A DNA stretch of 26,341 nucleotides, taken from the NCBI GenBank assembly GCA_964493945.1, contig CAZBQG010000024.1:1-26341 (forward strand), read 5' to 3'. The stretch's first letter is position 1; each line of letters starts with the position of its first letter. Below the pieces are notes generated by a model. That model searched no databases. It was not told where the DNA came from and saw only the letters and a list, made by a program, of their open reading frames with translations. The stretch is from CAZBQG01 sp964493945. Its GTDB lineage: Bacteria > Pseudomonadota > Alphaproteobacteria > Rhodospirillales > UBA2165. This document shows, piece by piece, positions 23,277 through 26,341 of this stretch. The translations under genes were made by a program, and so were the position numbers.

Positions 23277-24701
23277 ATGAGCGAAGAAGCGAGAGCCCCC
23301 TGGAGTGAATTGATCAGCGAGGGCCGCACCCTGATCAGCATTGCCGTGGTTCTGGGCGTGGCGCTGCATGCGCTGCAGATCCTGGTGACCGTTATCATCA
23401 TGCCGACGGTGGTCGCCGATATCGGGGGGGCGGCCTATTTCACCTGGACAGCCATGATCTATTCCATCGGATCGATCCTGGGCACGGCCAGCACGGGGCC
23501 TCTCTGGGCCAGGCTGGGCGCCCGGCAGGGCCATATGCTGAGCAGTCTTTTGTTCGTCATCGCCGCTTCGGCCTGCGCCCTGGCGCCGGATATGGGGTGG
23601 CTGATCGGGGCCCGCGCCTTGCAGGGTTATGCCGGCGGCGCCCTTTTGGGCGGCTCCATGGCCCTGATCGGCGGCATGTTTCCAGCCAGCCTGCGCACCC
23701 GCATCCTGGCCTGCTTTCAGGGAACCTGGATGGTGGCTCAATTGCTGGGCCCCGTTCTGGGCGGTGCTTTCGCCGAGATCGGCTGGTGGCGGGGATCCTT
23801 TTGGTGCATGGTACCGCTGGCGCTCATCCTGATGGTGCTGATCTGGTTCAAGATTCCCAAAACCCTGGAACGCGATGGAAAAAGCGGCGAGGTGGGCAGA
23901 TTTCCCTTCCTCCGCCTGGGTATATTGACCGCCGGCCTGCTTAGCTTCGCCGCCGCCGGACCGGTGGCCGATAATTCGCTCCGCGCAATTTTGATTATCG
24001 CCGCCCTCTTTTTTCTGTGGCAGGCCTTCCGCCTGGACCGGGTCTCGGAAAACAGGCTTTTCCCCCGCGCCGCCCTGTCGCTCCGCTCGCCGGTCGGGGT
24101 GGCGATTTGGATTTTGTTCCTGACCGGTACGGCGCAGGCGGCCTTGACCGTGTTCCTGCCCCTTCTTTTGCAGGTGGTGCATGGGGTGACGCCTTTGTTC
24201 ATCAGTTTCGTGACCATTATCCTTTCCGGCGGCTGGACCGTCGGCACCTTCATGGTTTCAGGCTGGACCGGCTCGCACGAACGCTTTGCATTATGGATCG
24301 GGCCATTATTGATGCTGATCGGTCAGGCAGGCATCGCGCTGACCGCCCAGGAGCCCCTTCTTTGGATTCTCACCCTGGCCGCCTTCGTATTGGGCATTGG
24401 CATCGGGACCCATAATGTTCATCTGATCGCCCGCACCATGGCTGCCGCGGTTACGGGCGAGGAGCGCATCACCTCGTCTTCCATGCCGTCCTTCCGCTCC
24501 ATGGGCTCGGCTTTCGGCGCGGCCCTGGCCGGCATGTTGGCCAATATCGGGGGCCTGAGGGATGCGACCGAAGCTCTGGCAGTAGGCAAAGCGGTCAGCT
24601 TCGTCTATGGCTTCAACATATTGCCCATCGGCATTGCCGCCATACTCATGTTCTGGTTGCTAAGCCTCAGCCGGCGCCAGCCCGCCCGGAGCACATCCTG
24701 A
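23277..24701 (+). CDS. MFS transporter, DHA2-like
   Basis: The 474-residue protein is a drug:H+ antiporter-like major facilitator with 13-14 hydrophobic segments. The antiporter motif C appears as MVAQLLGPVLGGAFAEIGWW, followed by the WRGSFW segment typical of DHA2 proteins. The first helix (VLGVALHALQILVTVIIMPTVVADIG) matches the TxxxxALPxIxxxL pattern of the family. The ATG at 23277 lies 38 bp after the previous gene with no good ribosome site; the frame is open further upstream, overlapping the preceding gene. Its stop overlaps the next start (TGATG), so the two DHA2 genes are coupled and could act together. Confidence 0.87.
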   Translation: MSEEARAPWSELISEGRTLISIAVVLGVALHALQILVTVIIMPTVVADIGGAAYFTWTAMIYSIGSILGTASTGPLWARLGARQGHMLSSLLFVIAASACALAPDMGWLIGARALQGYAGGALLGGSMALIGGMFPASLRTRILACFQGTWMVAQLLGPVLGGAFAEIGWWRGSFWCMVPLALILMVLIWFKIPKTLERDGKSGEVGRFPFLRLGILTAGLLSFAAAGPVADNSLRAILIIAALFFLWQAFRLDRVSENRLFPRAALSLRSPVGVAIWILFLTGTAQAALTVFLPLLLQVVHGVTPLFISFVTIILSGGWTVGTFMVSGWTGSHERFALWIGPLLMLIGQAGIALTAQEPLLWILTLAAFVLGIGIGTHNVHLIARTMAAAVTGEERITSSSMPSFRSMGSAFGAALAGMLANIGGLRDATEALAVGKAVSFVYGFNILPIGIAAILMFWLLSLSRRQPARSTS

Positions 24702-26308
24702 TGGCCCAGAAAGCCACCACCGCCACTATCAACCCGGACGGAAGCCGTACCTATAGCGACTTTCACCGCAAGATGGTGACCATCACGGTGATCGCCGGCT
24801 CCATTTCCACGGCCCTTTCCATGACCGTGATCAATGTAGCCATCCCCGAAATCATGGGCAGTTTCGGCATCGGCCAGGACAAGGCTCAATGGCTGTCGGC
24901 GGCCTTTCTGGCGGCCATGACCAGTTCCATGATCCTGGTCGATTGGATGCTCAGAACCTTCGGGCCCCGGGCCGTCTATGTGGGATCGCTGATCCTGTTT
25001 ACCGCGGGTTCTGTCCTGGGCGGGATGGCGCCCGAGACCAATAGCCTGATTCTCGCCCGCACCCTGCAAGGGGCCGGCGCGGGCTCCATCCAGCCCCTGG
25101 CCATGCTCGCCATTTTCCGCATCTATCCGCCCGGCGAGCGGGGCAAGGCCATGGGTATTTTCGGCCTTGGCGTGATGGTCGCACCGGCCCTTGGCCCCTG
25201 GATCGGAGGCATGACCGTGGATGCTTTCTCGTGGCGCCTGGTCTTTTTCCTGCCTCTGCCTTTTTGCGGGCTGGCCGCCCTTTTGGCCTTGTTTTACCTG
25301 TCTCCCCGCGATCCCAATGCGCCCCGCACTTCGTTCGATTGGATCGGTTTTGTCTTTCTGGTCACCTTCACCACATCGCTGCTGATCGGGCTGTCCAGCG
25401 GAACGCGGGAAGGCTGGCAATCGGATATAATCCTTTCCTATCTGGGTGTCGCCGTGATCTCGTTTTTGGCCTTCGTCTATTGGGAATCCAACATATCCAA
25501 CCCCATCCTCAATATGCAGCTATTCCTCCATCCCCGCTTCGCCGCGGCGGCCATTGTTTCCTTCGTTTTCGGTTTGGGGTTCTTTGGCTCATTTTATCTG
25601 GTGCCGCTTTTCGTTCAGATCATTCAGGGATATACCCCCACCTGGTCGGGACTGGTGCTCATGCCGGGCAGCATGCTTTTGCTGTTCATGTTTCCCTTCA
25701 TGGGCCGGCTGACCGATATGTACGAACCCAACCGTTTGATTTTGATCGGGCTGCCCCTGTTCGGCATCTCCTCGGTTCTGATGGCCGAGGCCAGCGTCGA
25801 TACGCCCTTTTGGCAATTCGCCTGGTGGCTGGTTATCAGCCGCATGGGCATCGGGCTCGTCTTCACGCCCCTGACCACCGCATCCTTAAGGGTCCTTCCA
25901 CCTGAATTACTGGCCCAGGGGTCGGGAACGATCAATTTCATCCGCCAGTTGGGCGGCGCCTTTGGGGTCAATCTGCTGGCCTTTACTCTGGACAACCGCA
26001 CTGCCCATCACTGGCAGGCGCTGCGCGACACCCAGACCAGCGGCAATCCGGCCACCGCCGAGCTGCTCCACAAGATAAGGGAATTGTTGCTGCGCCAAGG
26101 ACTGCCCATCCGCGCCGATGCCCTATATGAACCCAACTCGTTGCAATATCTGGATCAGGTGGTCGCCGCCCAGGCCAACGCGGCGGCCTACCGGGATGGA
26201 TTCTTAGTGGTTGCCTTGATTTTCTTTCTAACTATGATTCCAGCCTACTATATCCGCACTCCCAGACAGAAAGTGGGCGGGGAAGTACCTAGGCTCAGGA
26301 CCCATTAA
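24701..26308 (+). CDS. MFS transporter, DHA2 / EmrB-like, 14 helices
   Basis: The 535-residue protein is an EmrB/QacA-type exporter. The N-terminal block is STALSMTVINVAIPEIMGSF and the motif C is LGVMVAPALGPWIGGMTVD, followed by SWRLVFFLPLP. The first loop has QWLSAAFLAAMTSSMILVDW. A long hydrophilic segment (about 440-490) precedes the last helix, as in EmrB. EmrB usually works with the membrane-fusion protein EmrA, but none is encoded upstream and only 33 bases follow in the window. It overlaps the previous gene by 1 nt. Substrate unknown. Confidence 0.9.
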   Translation: MAQKATTATINPDGSRTYSDFHRKMVTITVIAGSISTALSMTVINVAIPEIMGSFGIGQDKAQWLSAAFLAAMTSSMILVDWMLRTFGPRAVYVGSLILFTAGSVLGGMAPETNSLILARTLQGAGAGSIQPLAMLAIFRIYPPGERGKAMGIFGLGVMVAPALGPWIGGMTVDAFSWRLVFFLPLPFCGLAALLALFYLSPRDPNAPRTSFDWIGFVFLVTFTTSLLIGLSSGTREGWQSDIILSYLGVAVISFLAFVYWESNISNPILNMQLFLHPRFAAAAIVSFVFGLGFFGSFYLVPLFVQIIQGYTPTWSGLVLMPGSMLLLFMFPFMGRLTDMYEPNRLILIGLPLFGISSVLMAEASVDTPFWQFAWWLVISRMGIGLVFTPLTTASLRVLPPELLAQGSGTINFIRQLGGAFGVNLLAFTLDNRTAHHWQALRDTQTSGNPATAELLHKIRELLLRQGLPIRADALYEPNSLQYLDQVVAAQANAAAYRDGFLVVALIFFLTMIPAYYIRTPRQKVGGEVPRLRTH

Positions 26309-26341
26309 TTATTCATTCAGGATTTCACTTGATGATGCTTT

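Overview
The window looks like a chromosomal segment of an alphaproteobacterium, probably Rhodospirillales-like. This rests on an F0 operon ordered I-a-c-b'-b with a separate b' subunit and no F1 genes beside it, on the mutY / DUF721 / DsbA-like / smc neighbourhood, and on the moderately high GC content. No rRNA, tRNA, CRISPR array, insertion sequence or phage gene was seen.

Region 1 (51-2465, minus) is the F0 part of ATP synthase, read from a strong sigma70-type promoter at 2550-2578. Region 2 (2635-8480) holds smc, a secreted DsbA-like oxidoreductase and a DUF721/DciA-like gene on the minus strand, with mutY divergent on the plus strand. Region 3 (8464-9675, minus) is an orphan protein with a flagellin-like layout. 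Its Shine-Dalgarno sequence sits in the loop of a perfect hairpin. Region 4 (9905-14989, plus) contains a HisC-like aminotransferase with a thiamine-diphosphate enzyme 11 bp downstream, then a scar of two broken signalling genes (a GGDEF tail and a histidine-kinase tail pointing away from each other), an alpha/beta hydrolase, and a PEP mutase/isocitrate lyase-family enzyme that lacks the lyase cysteine.

Region 5 (15100-20417, minus) is the most unusual unit. A TAXI binding protein, a fused TRAP permease, a biotinyl carrier, an OadA/pyruvate-carboxylase-like carboxyltransferase and a small DoxX-like membrane protein are arranged head to tail. There is no biotin carboxylase and no sodium-pump beta subunit in the window. 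The carboxyltransferase has changes at positions that bind pyruvate in relatives, so the operon may import and (de)carboxylate a different acid. The leader of the operon can fold into a three-way junction, and a GC-rich hairpin separates the binding-protein gene from the permease gene.

Region 6 (20594-26308, plus) is a run of four consecutive MFS transporters: two related MFS_3-type proteins followed by two DHA2-type drug-exporter-like proteins. No regulator or membrane-fusion partner is visible. All functional assignments come from reading motifs by eye; no database search was possible.
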